DNA of 64,000 nt from Nitrosomonas sp. JL21. Its GTDB lineage: Bacteria > Pseudomonadota > Gammaproteobacteria > Burkholderiales > Nitrosomonadaceae. A program made the translations under genes and the position numbers. Under the pieces are notes generated by a model. It did not search any database and was not told where the DNA came from. It worked only from the letters and a program-made list of their open reading frames with translations. Where the stretch lies: positions 1 to 64,000 of the forward strand of contig NZ_QRCB01000007.1 of the NCBI RefSeq assembly GCF_009833095.1, in the 5' to 3' direction. The first letter of the stretch is position 1, and the number at the start of each line of letters is the position of its first letter. Shown piece by piece: positions 39,329-47,614 of the stretch.

Positions 39329-40768
39329 ATGCAATGGGAAATCGTCATCGGTCTTGAAGTACATACTCAACTTTCAACCCAATCGAAAATTTTCTCAGGT
39401 GCGTCGACAGCCTATGGTGCGGCGCCGAATACTCAAGCGTGCGTGATTGACCTGGCGTTGCCGGGCGTTCTGCCGGTACTCAATAAAGGCGCGGTTGAGC
39501 GAGCGATTAAATTTGGTTTGTCGGTAGGTGCAAAAATCAACTCGCCGTCAATTTTCGCGCGCAAGAATTATTTCTATCCGGATCTGCCGAAGGGGTATCA
39601 AATCAGCCAATATGAATTGCCAGTGGTACAGGGAGGCAGCATCAAGATTGAAGTAGATGGAATTGAAAAAACCATCCGCTTGACGCGCGCGCATTTGGAA
39701 GAAGATGCCGGTAAATCATTGCATGAGGATTTTCATGGCATGAGCGGCATCGATTTGAATCGTGCCGGTACACCATTGCTGGAAATTGTTTCCGAGCCGG
39801 ATCTGCGCAGCAGCGCCGAAGCGGTTGCGTATGCCAAAACCCTGCATTCGCTGGTGCGATGGATCGGTATTTGCGATGGCAATATGCAGGAAGGTTCGTT
39901 CCGCTGTGATGCGAATGTCTCGGTACGCCCGCGAGGACAGGAGAAATTTGGGACACGATGCGAAATCAAGAATCTCAACTCGTTCCGTTTCCTCGAAAAA
40001 GCCATCGACTACGAAGCGCGACGGCAAATCGACATACTTGAAGACGGCGGCGCGATACGACAAGAAACCCGCCTGTACGATGCCAACAAGGATGAAACCC
40101 GCACGATGCGCACCAAGGAAGACGCCAACGATTACCGTTATTTCCCGGATCCTGATTTGTTGCCGTTGGAGATTTCACCGGATTGGATTGGTCACATCGC
40201 ATCTTCTCTGCCAGAGTTGCCGCAGGTTCGAGAAGACCGGTATGTTTCCGAGTTATCCTTGACGGCTTACGATGCAGCCGTGTTAACCAGCTCCAGAGAA
40301 ATAGCGGATTATTTTGAAGCCACCGTCAGAGTGTTACCAACGCAAGCAAAATTATGCGCCAATTGGATCATGGGCGATGTCATGGCGCAATTGAACAAAG
40401 AAGGCATCGAAATTCCTGCTTGCCCCATACAACCTGATAGTTTAGCGGCTCTATTGACACGGATCAGTGATGGCACCATTTCGGGCAAGGCTGCGAAAGC
40501 GGTGTTTGAAAGCCTGTGGCACGGAGAACTCAATAAAGACGTTGACGCCATCATCGCAGCAAAAGGCTTGAAACAGATTTCAGATGATGGCGCCATCGAC
40601 AAAATCATCGATCAAGTATTGCAAGCCAATCCTCAACAAGTAGCCGATTATCGCAACGGTAAAGAAAAAGCGTTTAATTCTCTCGTTGGTCAAATCATGA
40701 AAGCAACGCAGGGTAAAGCAAATCCTGCACAAGTTCATGCCATTCTTAAGAAAAAACTGGAGCAATAG
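39329..40768 (+). CDS. gatB: Aspartyl/glutamyl-tRNA amidotransferase subunit B
   Basis: The 479-residue GatB carries the kinase-like site that activates Glu-tRNA(Gln) or Asp-tRNA(Asn) and the YqeY tail that holds the tRNA. Signatures are [73 protein letters not shown] and [10 protein letters not shown]. The helical C-terminus ends [15 protein letters not shown]. It is the last gene of gatCAB. The presence of gatCAB implies indirect Gln-tRNA and/or Asn-tRNA formation. Confidence 0.98.
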   Translation: MQWEIVIGLEVHTQLSTQSKIFSGASTAYGAAPNTQACVIDLALPGVLPVLNKGAVERAIKFGLSVGAKINSPSIFARKNYFYPDLPKGYQISQYELPVVQGGSIKIEVDGIEKTIRLTRAHLEEDAGKSLHEDFHGMSGIDLNRAGTPLLEIVSEPDLRSSAEAVAYAKTLHSLVRWIGICDGNMQEGSFRCDANVSVRPRGQEKFGTRCEIKNLNSFRFLEKAIDYEARRQIDILEDGGAIRQETRLYDANKDETRTMRTKEDANDYRYFPDPDLLPLEISPDWIGHIASSLPELPQVREDRYVSELSLTAYDAAVLTSSREIADYFEATVRVLPTQAKLCANWIMGDVMAQLNKEGIEIPACPIQPDSLAALLTRISDGTISGKAAKAVFESLWHGELNKDVDAIIAAKGLKQISDDGAIDKIIDQVLQANPQQVADYRNGKEKAFNSLVGQIMKATQGKANPAQVHAILKKKLEQ

Positions 40769-41233
40769 AGCACGCATTTTTCGTTCACCATTTCTTCTCA
40801 TCATCGAATCGAAATACATTGCGATATTCTAATGAGAATTTCAGTTGTTCCTACGCAATAATTCATATAAGGTAATATTTTATAACCAATTATTTATAGA
40901 ATTGATTTTTTAATTAGGAAAATGGTCGGTTATTTATTCAATTATTACTACCTAAGTATTTCTATTATTCCTACAAGATCGGGATATTTTACCGTTGAGT
41001 AGCAAAAAAATTTTAATATTTTAGGGACAAATGACTCCTATAGTTATTCAAGAGGGTTTGGTAAAATTATTATTCAGTAAATTAATAAGATTTCATTATA
41101 ATCAATGAGATATTTTATTTTTTCTGTTCATGTGTCTTATAAATCTCTAGCGTATCCATTTTTGTAGTCATACCAGAGATTGCTGTAGACCTTGCAACTG
41201 CGGCTATATTGATTTTTAATTAATCCTAACGGC
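40769..41233. other. Intergenic region upstream of the LuxR-type regulator
   Basis: 465 nt, very AT-rich, with no gene seen. It holds one copy of the 17-bp motif that recurs after the regulator gene (see 41025-41041). No clear sigma-70 pair was found. Confidence 0.4.
41025..41041 (+). promoter_or_regulatory. Direct-repeat motif GGACAAATGAC, upstream copy
   Basis: GGACAAATGACTCCTAT, about 190 nt before the regulator ATG. It matches 15 of 17 positions of the copy just after that gene. It could be an operator, but function is not shown. Confidence 0.4.
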
Positions 41234-41959
41234 ATGGCTGGGGAGTCTCAACATATCATTCGCCTACTGGTTGCGGAAAGTTTTGAGCTGATGAGGATGG
41301 GTCTGCGCTCATTATTACAGGATCACGGCTCCATACATCTGATCGCGGAAACTCACTGCATCGAAGAAATGCTGGATTTGGTGTTGCAGCATAAACCGGA
41401 CGTGGTTCTTTTGGATCTGCAATTGACCAATGGGAATTGTGCGGATTACATTTCCAAGTTGTTGAATATGCACCCTCGCTGTAAGGTATTAGCTTTTTCT
41501 CCGAATACCGATAAAGAGATCTGCTTGCAGACATTCCGTTCAGGCGCGGTGGGCATCGTTAACAAGCACCATTCTTCAGATCTATTGCTGAAGGCCATCT
41601 TCTCGATCCATGCCGGGCAGATCTGGTTTGATCGTCAGATCATCAAAGTGCTGTTGCGGGGACAGGGCGGAGATGGGGAGGATCATGAAAAATCAAATCA
41701 TAACAATCAATTACCGCAACCTCGTTTAAGCGAGAGCGAGCGGCAAGTGGCTTATCTGGCGTGTAAGGGATTGTCAGCAAAGGAAATCAGCACACATTTA
41801 TTCATCACTGAGAAAACTGTGCGCAATCAACTCTCCATTGTTTATAAAAAAATAGGGGTCAAGAAACAAGTTGAACTTTGCCTGAAAGCTCCGCATTATA
41901 ACTACTTCAAGGTTTCCTACATGTTCGGGACATTTGACTCTGAAAATTCCGAAAAATGA
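41234..41959 (+). CDS. LuxR-family regulator with altered receiver acidic pocket
   Basis: The 241-residue protein has a receiver-like domain (about 8-125) and a LuxR helix-turn-helix (about 165-222; RLSESERQVAYLACKGLSAKEI, FITEKTVRNQLSIVYKKIG). The phosphoacceptor Asp is kept in VVLLDLQLTNG and the Lys in GIVNKHHSSDL. The usual acidic pair after beta-1 reads LLVAESFELMRMG, Glu-Ser instead of Asp-Asp, so Mg binding and phosphorylation may be impaired or altered. No kinase gene adjoins. It precedes the copper-oxidase pair by about 220 nt and is flanked by direct repeats, so control of those genes is plausible. ATG 41234 has only a weak ribosome site. Confidence 0.88.
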   Translation: MAGESQHIIRLLVAESFELMRMGLRSLLQDHGSIHLIAETHCIEEMLDLVLQHKPDVVLLDLQLTNGNCADYISKLLNMHPRCKVLAFSPNTDKEICLQTFRSGAVGIVNKHHSSDLLLKAIFSIHAGQIWFDRQIIKVLLRGQGGDGEDHEKSNHNNQLPQPRLSESERQVAYLACKGLSAKEISTHLFITEKTVRNQLSIVYKKIGVKKQVELCLKAPHYNYFKVSYMFGTFDSENSEK

Positions 41960-41970
41960 CTTCGTTTTCA

Positions 41971-41987
41971 GGACAAATGACATCTAT
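41971..41987 (+). promoter_or_regulatory. Direct-repeat motif GGACAAATGAC, downstream copy
   Basis: GGACAAATGACATCTAT, 11 nt after the regulator stop and about 200 nt before the first multicopper-oxidase gene, the same kind of distance as the upstream copy has to the regulator. This spacing suggests shared control of both promoters. Confidence 0.4.
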
Positions 41988-42182
41988 TTAGCCGCAAACG
42001 GCTTTGATACCATTCCCTTCTCACATTTGAATAATAGCAGCCAAACCCGGCTGCTATTTGTTTGAATAAAGTGAGTTTTCGAGCGTCGTGTGTAATCAGT
42101 TCGATCCAGTATGGGAGCGATCGATTGATCAATACCGCGATTATTCGAGACATATTTTTCATTTTAAGGAGGGATGTTAAAA

Positions 42183-43178
42183 ATGTCGTTTCAATCTAAT
42201 CCATTGTGCAGTGGCACAGGACTCTTCGAGAGTTCTTACGCTGCGCAGTCCACCCCTCATGCTGTGTTCAAGCCGTTACTCGCACTTTTCTTAGGCGTAA
42301 TGATGTCGTTACTCCTGAATGGTAACAGCTTGGCTGCAGAGCATGTGATTCAGTTGACCGCTGAAGAAACCCGTGACGACGGTTTCGGCAATAAGTTACT
42401 GGCGTACAAGATGCTGAGTCACACGATTGGGGGTACTAACGTCACACATCGTTACAGTACCGAGGCAACTATCCCTGGACCAACCATCGAGTTGACCGAA
42501 GGCGATACCGTCAAAATTTCAATTTTGAATGCCATTCCCGGCAATAATGTTCCGGTTCCCGGAATCAGCAAGCAAGTCAGTATTCACGTGCATGGCGTTC
42601 ATTACGACATTCTCAGCGACGGTACGCTCAAAGTCATCAACAAGCTTTTCGATGAAGGCGCTGGCGCCGGACTGGAAGAAACTTATGTCGTTTACGAATA
42701 CAAATGGAATGTGGCGCCCGGAACTGCTGGAACCTGGGCATACCACGACCATAATTTCGAAACGCACAACGGCGCCGAGCATAAAGGCCTTTTTGGCGCC
42801 ATCATCGTCAACCCGATCGGTGCGCCTCAGTACGCCAAGGAATATGTGCTGTACCTCGGGGATGACGCATTCTGGGGAATGGAAATCAACGGCGCGAATA
42901 AAAAACAATCCAAACACGGTCCCAATCCAACACTATCTGCTAGAGAAGATACCCGTGTCAGGTTTCATCTGATCGCATTGGGAACCGATATCCACACCTT
43001 CAAACTGGATGGATATCATTGGTTTGATCCGGGTACTCACAACCTTATCAATCAGGCCGCCATCGGTCCGCTCGAAAAGCACGTATTCAGCGTCAAAGCT
43101 GAACATAGCTCACAGTATGAGGATAAGAATCTTTCTAATCGACTGCTGGGCATGAGGGGTAAATTCAATGTTCAGTAA
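42183..43178 (+). CDS. Multicopper-oxidase-like protein, domain-1 ligand subunit
   Basis: The ribosome site AAGGAGGG ends 42173, directly against an ATG at 42174, so ATG 42183 is the better start (331 residues). A signal peptide (LLALFLGVMMSLLLNGNSLAAEH) predicts export. Two cupredoxin domains follow. The first keeps the oxidase motifs for the trinuclear copper site: H135-V-H137-G in VSIHVHGVHYD and H188-D-H190 in TWAYHDHNFE. The second domain is degenerate: the expected HxxHxH reads HTFKLDGYHW (only His271 kept) and there is no HCH segment. Alone it could not form a complete multicopper oxidase. The next gene, about 40 nt later, has the complementary half. Confidence 0.88.
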   Translation: MSFQSNPLCSGTGLFESSYAAQSTPHAVFKPLLALFLGVMMSLLLNGNSLAAEHVIQLTAEETRDDGFGNKLLAYKMLSHTIGGTNVTHRYSTEATIPGPTIELTEGDTVKISILNAIPGNNVPVPGISKQVSIHVHGVHYDILSDGTLKVINKLFDEGAGAGLEETYVVYEYKWNVAPGTAGTWAYHDHNFETHNGAEHKGLFGAIIVNPIGAPQYAKEYVLYLGDDAFWGMEINGANKKQSKHGPNPTLSAREDTRVRFHLIALGTDIHTFKLDGYHWFDPGTHNLINQAAIGPLEKHVFSVKAEHSSQYEDKNLSNRLLGMRGKFNVQ

Positions 43179-43215
43179 GCGAGAAGATCAATATCGAGAT
43201 GATAAGGACAATACA

Positions 43216-45990
43216 ATGAATACGAGTACACCTTCAAGATTTAACCGCCCGATGTTGCAGGGGGCAAAATGGATGGTTGTGGTGGTAGCATTTTTGGCAT
43301 CATCGGTAGCATGGGCTGCAGTTCATAATATTGCACTGACCGCCAAAGCGTTGCCGAATGGGCAATTAGCCTATGCATTGGGAGGAAACGAAGCTGTCAT
43401 TCCCGGCCCCACCTTGTTTGTGAAAAAAGGCGACACGTTAAGCATCACATTGACCAACAGCACCGAAGTCAAGGTCGGATTTGAAATTCCAGGGCTGTCC
43501 GCGCAAAACGCTGGCAGGATCAACCCGGGAAAAACCAAGAAATTCACTGTCAAGGCCAATAAAGAAGGCGCTTACGCTTATCATGGCGATATGGGCGGTA
43601 AGGAATTGCTCGGCCTGTTTGGCGCAGTGATTGTCGATAAGCCGGCTGGGCCAGTTGATAGCTATATCGAAGCCAACGGCAATATCGTGCCTGTTTCTCA
43701 AGCACAGCTCGATAAACAATTCGTGCTGTTCATGGTCGGTTCTACGTTCTGGGGCACTGAGATTTCCAGCGACGGTACCCAAAAACCGCTCTGGGCTAAT
43801 CCGAATCCTGGCGCAGTTGAAAACGACATCGTGCGTTTTCATATCCTATCCGTTGGGCCTGGGCATACGTTCCATTTACACGCACACCGCTGGCTGAAAA
43901 CCGGCACGCGCGAAATCATCGACACCAAATTGTTGAAAGAAGAATTTGATACGCATTCTTTCACGATCAAAGCAGGTTCCGGGGTCGGTGCAGGTGATTG
44001 GCAATATCACTGCCATCTGATCGCACATATGGAAGCCGGCATGCATGGCAGCTTCAAAGTCGATCCCGTGGGTGGCGATGGCGCCAGTCTCGTCGGCGCG
44101 TCTCCCTATGGCCGGATTTTGCTGGGACCGAAAGATGAACCTGGACTAGTGACGTTCGAAGTATCCGATGAACCTGCAAGCTGGTTCCGAAGCGCTCGCG
44201 GCGACGCGATCGTCAAGCTTAGCGACCCGGCTGCGAACGGCTCGCCACTGCAAGGCGTCGACATCAAGACAAAATCGTTGGAAGTCATGTCGCCGGGCAG
44301 CAGCGTCAATTTCATCATGTCGGATACTAATGGCGCACATACGATCAGTTCATTGCTGTGGCCAACCGGCGCGCATCATATGCCGTTTGATCAATCCAGC
44401 GCATACCGGGGTGGTGGCATTGTCAAACTCGATACACCGGGATTGTATGTCTTTACCTGTAAGGTACATCCGTATATGTTTGCCGCCGTCATCGTCGATG
44501 ATCCCGCGACGCCAGGACTGGATTTGGGCAATCCGCAACAAGACTTCAAGATCGATCTGGTCACCGGTATAAAAGGATTACCCACCAGCAGCGATCTGGC
44601 GATTCGATTATTGCAAACGTTTTTCATTACAACAGCGCCTCCAAACTGGCAAGATTATTCATCGGGTGTATGGAATGTCAGATTCCCGACGATTCCGGTG
44701 CAGATTTCCGGTGCGCCGCGTGATCCCAATCTGACAGAAGGTGGGATCGCCGCGCCGCTCAGCATACTGAATGTTACTAATCAAACGCTCAGTTTCGGTA
44801 GTACACCCGTAACGCCAGGGGTAGGTGAAGTGTGGGCTAATACGCAATTCGAAAAAACCGCGCACAAGTATAAACCGGGCACGACCACCGTCGTGGATAC
44901 AACCAACTGGACCGTCAAACGTAAAGTAGCCTTACCACAGATCAATAACAATAATCCGCATAACATGTGGACCAGCCGCGATCAATCAGTGATTTATCAG
45001 ACCCAATGGTTTGATAACAAATTATCGATGATCGAGCGTGAAACTGGTGAGTTGATCAAAAATATCCAGGTCGGCTATTCACCTTCCCACGTCATGACAT
45101 TACCGACGAATGATGATATTACGATTGCGATCAATGGCGAAAATGGAATTTATATCATTCCTGCCGGAACAACCAAGGTAAGTAAAATGCTGCCCACGCA
45201 AGGACAAGGTCATATTTCGGCAAATCCGCATGGACATTGGATCAGCTCTGACGGTTCCAAGATCGTTACGCCGAACATCAATACCCATGACATCGGTATT
45301 TATGGTGCACAAGGCGGCATTCAAGCCCGGACACCGACTTCAGTGAATGCTCCTGGTGCGCACCCGATCGCTATTGGCATGATGCCCGATTCCAGCAAAA
45401 TCTTTGCGGCTAACTTGTTGCATCATAGCCTGAGCGTACTGAACGAATCAGGAGAATTGCTGAATACCATCAATCTTATCGACGAATACGATCCGATGAC
45501 TGGCCCGGTCGATAAAAATGGAAATGGAGAGTTCGAGCTTGGTATATTGCCGATTCAATCGCCAGTTTCGCCGGATGGCAAAGCAGTTGTTATTGCCACG
45601 ATGGGTGGTTCTATCGTCATCGTGGACACCGCTACTGAGAAAGTCGTCAAAACGCTGCCTTGTGATCCGGGTTGTCATGGGGCTAACTTTGGAGCGAAGC
45701 AAGGCGGAGGCTACTATGCTTATGTGACCACCAAATTCAGTAATAGACTGACTGTGGTGGATATCGATCCAAATAACGATGGCGATATTTCTGATGCAAC
45801 CATTGCCGGTCATGTCTCACTGGTCGACACTCCTCATACGGCCAAGGACGACAGGATGAGCGAGTTACCAGGATTCGGCGGTCAAGGTGTCCTGGCTGTT
45901 CCGAATGTCTACAACGGCTGGGTGCAAAAACTGCCTGCGGTATGGAAAGCGGGTCTGACTTCAGACCAACAAAATCCTATTGGACATTAG
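43216..45990 (+). CDS. Multicopper-oxidase-like protein, domain-2 ligand subunit with amicyanin-like and beta-propeller domains
   Basis: ATG 43216 has AAGGA upstream (924 residues); an ATG at 43168 overlaps the previous gene. A signal peptide ends near VAWAAVHN. Cupredoxin 1 has lost its ligands (VGFEIPGL, YAYHGDMGG). Cupredoxin 2 has the full second set: H217TFHLHAH224 and H265-C266-H267-LIA-H271-MEAG-M276, i.e. T1, T2 and T3 residues. A third cupredoxin (about 330-435) has His375 and CKVHPYM (C415, H418, M421), spaced as in amicyanin. The rest (about 520-924) is a YVTN-like beta-propeller with ANLLHHSLSVLNESGELL and SPDGKAVVIATMGGSIVIVD repeats and an odd CDPGCH (816-821). It is followed by a strong terminator. 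Confidence 0.9.
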   Translation: MNTSTPSRFNRPMLQGAKWMVVVVAFLASSVAWAAVHNIALTAKALPNGQLAYALGGNEAVIPGPTLFVKKGDTLSITLTNSTEVKVGFEIPGLSAQNAGRINPGKTKKFTVKANKEGAYAYHGDMGGKELLGLFGAVIVDKPAGPVDSYIEANGNIVPVSQAQLDKQFVLFMVGSTFWGTEISSDGTQKPLWANPNPGAVENDIVRFHILSVGPGHTFHLHAHRWLKTGTREIIDTKLLKEEFDTHSFTIKAGSGVGAGDWQYHCHLIAHMEAGMHGSFKVDPVGGDGASLVGASPYGRILLGPKDEPGLVTFEVSDEPASWFRSARGDAIVKLSDPAANGSPLQGVDIKTKSLEVMSPGSSVNFIMSDTNGAHTISSLLWPTGAHHMPFDQSSAYRGGGIVKLDTPGLYVFTCKVHPYMFAAVIVDDPATPGLDLGNPQQDFKIDLVTGIKGLPTSSDLAIRLLQTFFITTAPPNWQDYSSGVWNVRFPTIPVQISGAPRDPNLTEGGIAAPLSILNVTNQTLSFGSTPVTPGVGEVWANTQFEKTAHKYKPGTTTVVDTTNWTVKRKVALPQINNNNPHNMWTSRDQSVIYQTQWFDNKLSMIERETGELIKNIQVGYSPSHVMTLPTNDDITIAINGENGIYIIPAGTTKVSKMLPTQGQGHISANPHGHWISSDGSKIVTPNINTHDIGIYGAQGGIQARTPTSVNAPGAHPIAIGMMPDSSKIFAANLLHHSLSVLNESGELLNTINLIDEYDPMTGPVDKNGNGEFELGILPIQSPVSPDGKAVVIATMGGSIVIVDTATEKVVKTLPCDPGCHGANFGAKQGGGYYAYVTTKFSNRLTVVDIDPNNDGDISDATIAGHVSLVDTPHTAKDDRMSELPGFGGQGVLAVPNVYNGWVQKLPAVWKAGLTSDQQNPIGH

Positions 45991-46016
45991 TCAGTAGAAA
46001 CTAACTCCTAGCTCTG

Positions 46017-46050
46017 CGGCTGCCAGTGTTGAACTGGCAGCCGTTTTTTT
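46017..46050 (+). terminator. Rho-independent terminator after the copper-oxidase pair
   Basis: A 10-bp perfect GC-rich stem, CGGCTGCCAG (46017-46026) with CTGGCAGCCG (46034-46043), followed by seven T. It starts 26 nt after the stop of the second oxidase gene and separates it from the next gene. Confidence 0.93.
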
Positions 46051-46349
46051 GTAGTACTTTTTTTATTCTTTACGACGCCGCCATTCCCCTCATCGACTGC
46101 CAGATCAATATCTGAAAAATTTCCGATTTGTTGAAAAAATACATTTATAATCAAGGTAAAACATATCGATCGGCAACATATATAGCTGTTTGCCAATATT
46201 GTTAGTCAACAGCATCATGGTCTTATTAATGCAAGTCCGCATTTGACGGGTGCGAAAATCTTCAGTACATTCCCTGTAGGAAAACTAGAAAAGGAGGAAT
46301 ATTTTACTTTTTTTATCATTTATATTTTCGTTTTTAAAGGAGAAAGCTA

Positions 46350-47531
46350 GTGTTTTTCAAAGAATTTCTATCATCCCTTCATTTTTTTTCGTCATATATC
46401 AGCAACTCTTCACGTAGTAAAAATCCTTCAATATCCAAACGGCATGTTCACTTGAATTGGAAAATCTATGCAGCACTAGTCATTTTGTTGCCGGCCTTGG
46501 CATCTGCGGCAGTTCCAGCAGGATTCAAAGCAACCGTCATTGCGCAAAACATGGTCAATCCCACTGCGATGGCCGTTTCGCCGGATGGACGTGTATTCAT
46601 CGGTGAGCAAGCTGGACGAATACGGGTTGTGGATAATAATCATATGCTGGGTGCATCGCTTCTGAACATCAAGTCGAAAGTGGATAGTACTGGAGAACGC
46701 GGCCTGCTGGGCATCGCACTTGATCCTAATTTCCTGGTCAATCAGTGGATATATGTGTATTACACCAGCAAAGCGCCGTTCCTTCATAATCGCGTCAGCC
46801 GTTTCAAAGTGCAAGGTAACGGCATTGTTCAAGGTAGTGAAGTAGTCATCTTGGATATCCAGCAGCTCAACAGCTACAACAACCATAATGGTGGCGCCAT
46901 ACATTTTGGAACTGACGGAAAACTTTATGTAGCTGTCGGAGATAATGCGGTACCCAGCAATGCGCAAAGCTTGGCAAACCTCAAAGGCAAAATTCTCCGC
47001 ATCAATAAAGATGGCAGTATTCCAACCGACAATCCATTTTTTAAAACCGCCAAGGGTGTCAACAGGGCAATCTGGGCGTTGGGTCTGCGCAATCCATTCA
47101 CGTTTGCGATACAGCGCGGCACAGGAAGAATGTTCATTAACGATGTAGGCAAGGATATTGCTGAAGAAATCAATCGCGGTATGAAAGGTGCCAATTATGG
47201 CTGGCCGGCGATCGAAGGGTGGGGCAACAATCCGAAATATCGTAATCCTATCGCTGCCTACAATCATGGCAACGCGCCGTGCGCGGCAATTGTCGGCAGC
47301 GCTTTTTACAATCCGATTTCTGAGCAATTTCCAGCTTATTTCGTCGGTGATTATTTTTTTGGAGATTTCTGCGGCGGATGGATTCGTCGATTCGATACGA
47401 CCACCCGGGAAATAAAACCGTTCGCGAGCGGATATAAAACTCTGGTGGATCTTCAGGTCGATCCTGATGGGACACTCTATATCTTGCAAAAAGAGGGTGG
47501 AAAATTAACGGCCGTCAGATGGAATGGTTGA
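46350..47531 (+). CDS. Secreted PQQ-dependent sugar dehydrogenase-like protein
   Basis: The start is GTG 46350 with AAAGGAGAAAG at ideal spacing (393 residues). A late signal peptide (about 37-55, AALVILLPALASAA) predicts periplasmic export. The body is the six-bladed GSDH propeller of the soluble glucose dehydrogenase/Asd family: NPTAMAVSPDGRVFIGEQAG, GERGLLGIALDPNF, His179 in NNHNGGAIHFGTDGKLYVAVGD (the catalytic-His region), GLRNPFTFAIQRGTGRMFINDVG, and YGWPAIEG. The family oxidises sugars using PQQ and Ca, but many members have no proven substrate. It lies about 360 nt after the oxidase pair, behind their terminator, so it has its own promoter. Confidence 0.9.
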   Translation: MFFKEFLSSLHFFSSYISNSSRSKNPSISKRHVHLNWKIYAALVILLPALASAAVPAGFKATVIAQNMVNPTAMAVSPDGRVFIGEQAGRIRVVDNNHMLGASLLNIKSKVDSTGERGLLGIALDPNFLVNQWIYVYYTSKAPFLHNRVSRFKVQGNGIVQGSEVVILDIQQLNSYNNHNGGAIHFGTDGKLYVAVGDNAVPSNAQSLANLKGKILRINKDGSIPTDNPFFKTAKGVNRAIWALGLRNPFTFAIQRGTGRMFINDVGKDIAEEINRGMKGANYGWPAIEGWGNNPKYRNPIAAYNHGNAPCAAIVGSAFYNPISEQFPAYFVGDYFFGDFCGGWIRRFDTTTREIKPFASGYKTLVDLQVDPDGTLYILQKEGGKLTAVRWNG

Positions 47532-47614
47532 TGCAGGAATTGAATTTAACGCTCAGGTTGTCAAAAGAACTAGCCCTGCAAGCGAATGAATTCATTAATC
47601 AAACGGTGCATACC

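Noticed and set aside
46476-47489. 337-codon open frame on the minus strand
   Set aside because: It lies wholly antisense to the PQQ-dehydrogenase-like gene, which has a clear family fold, signal peptide and ribosome site; the antisense product shows no recognisable domain.
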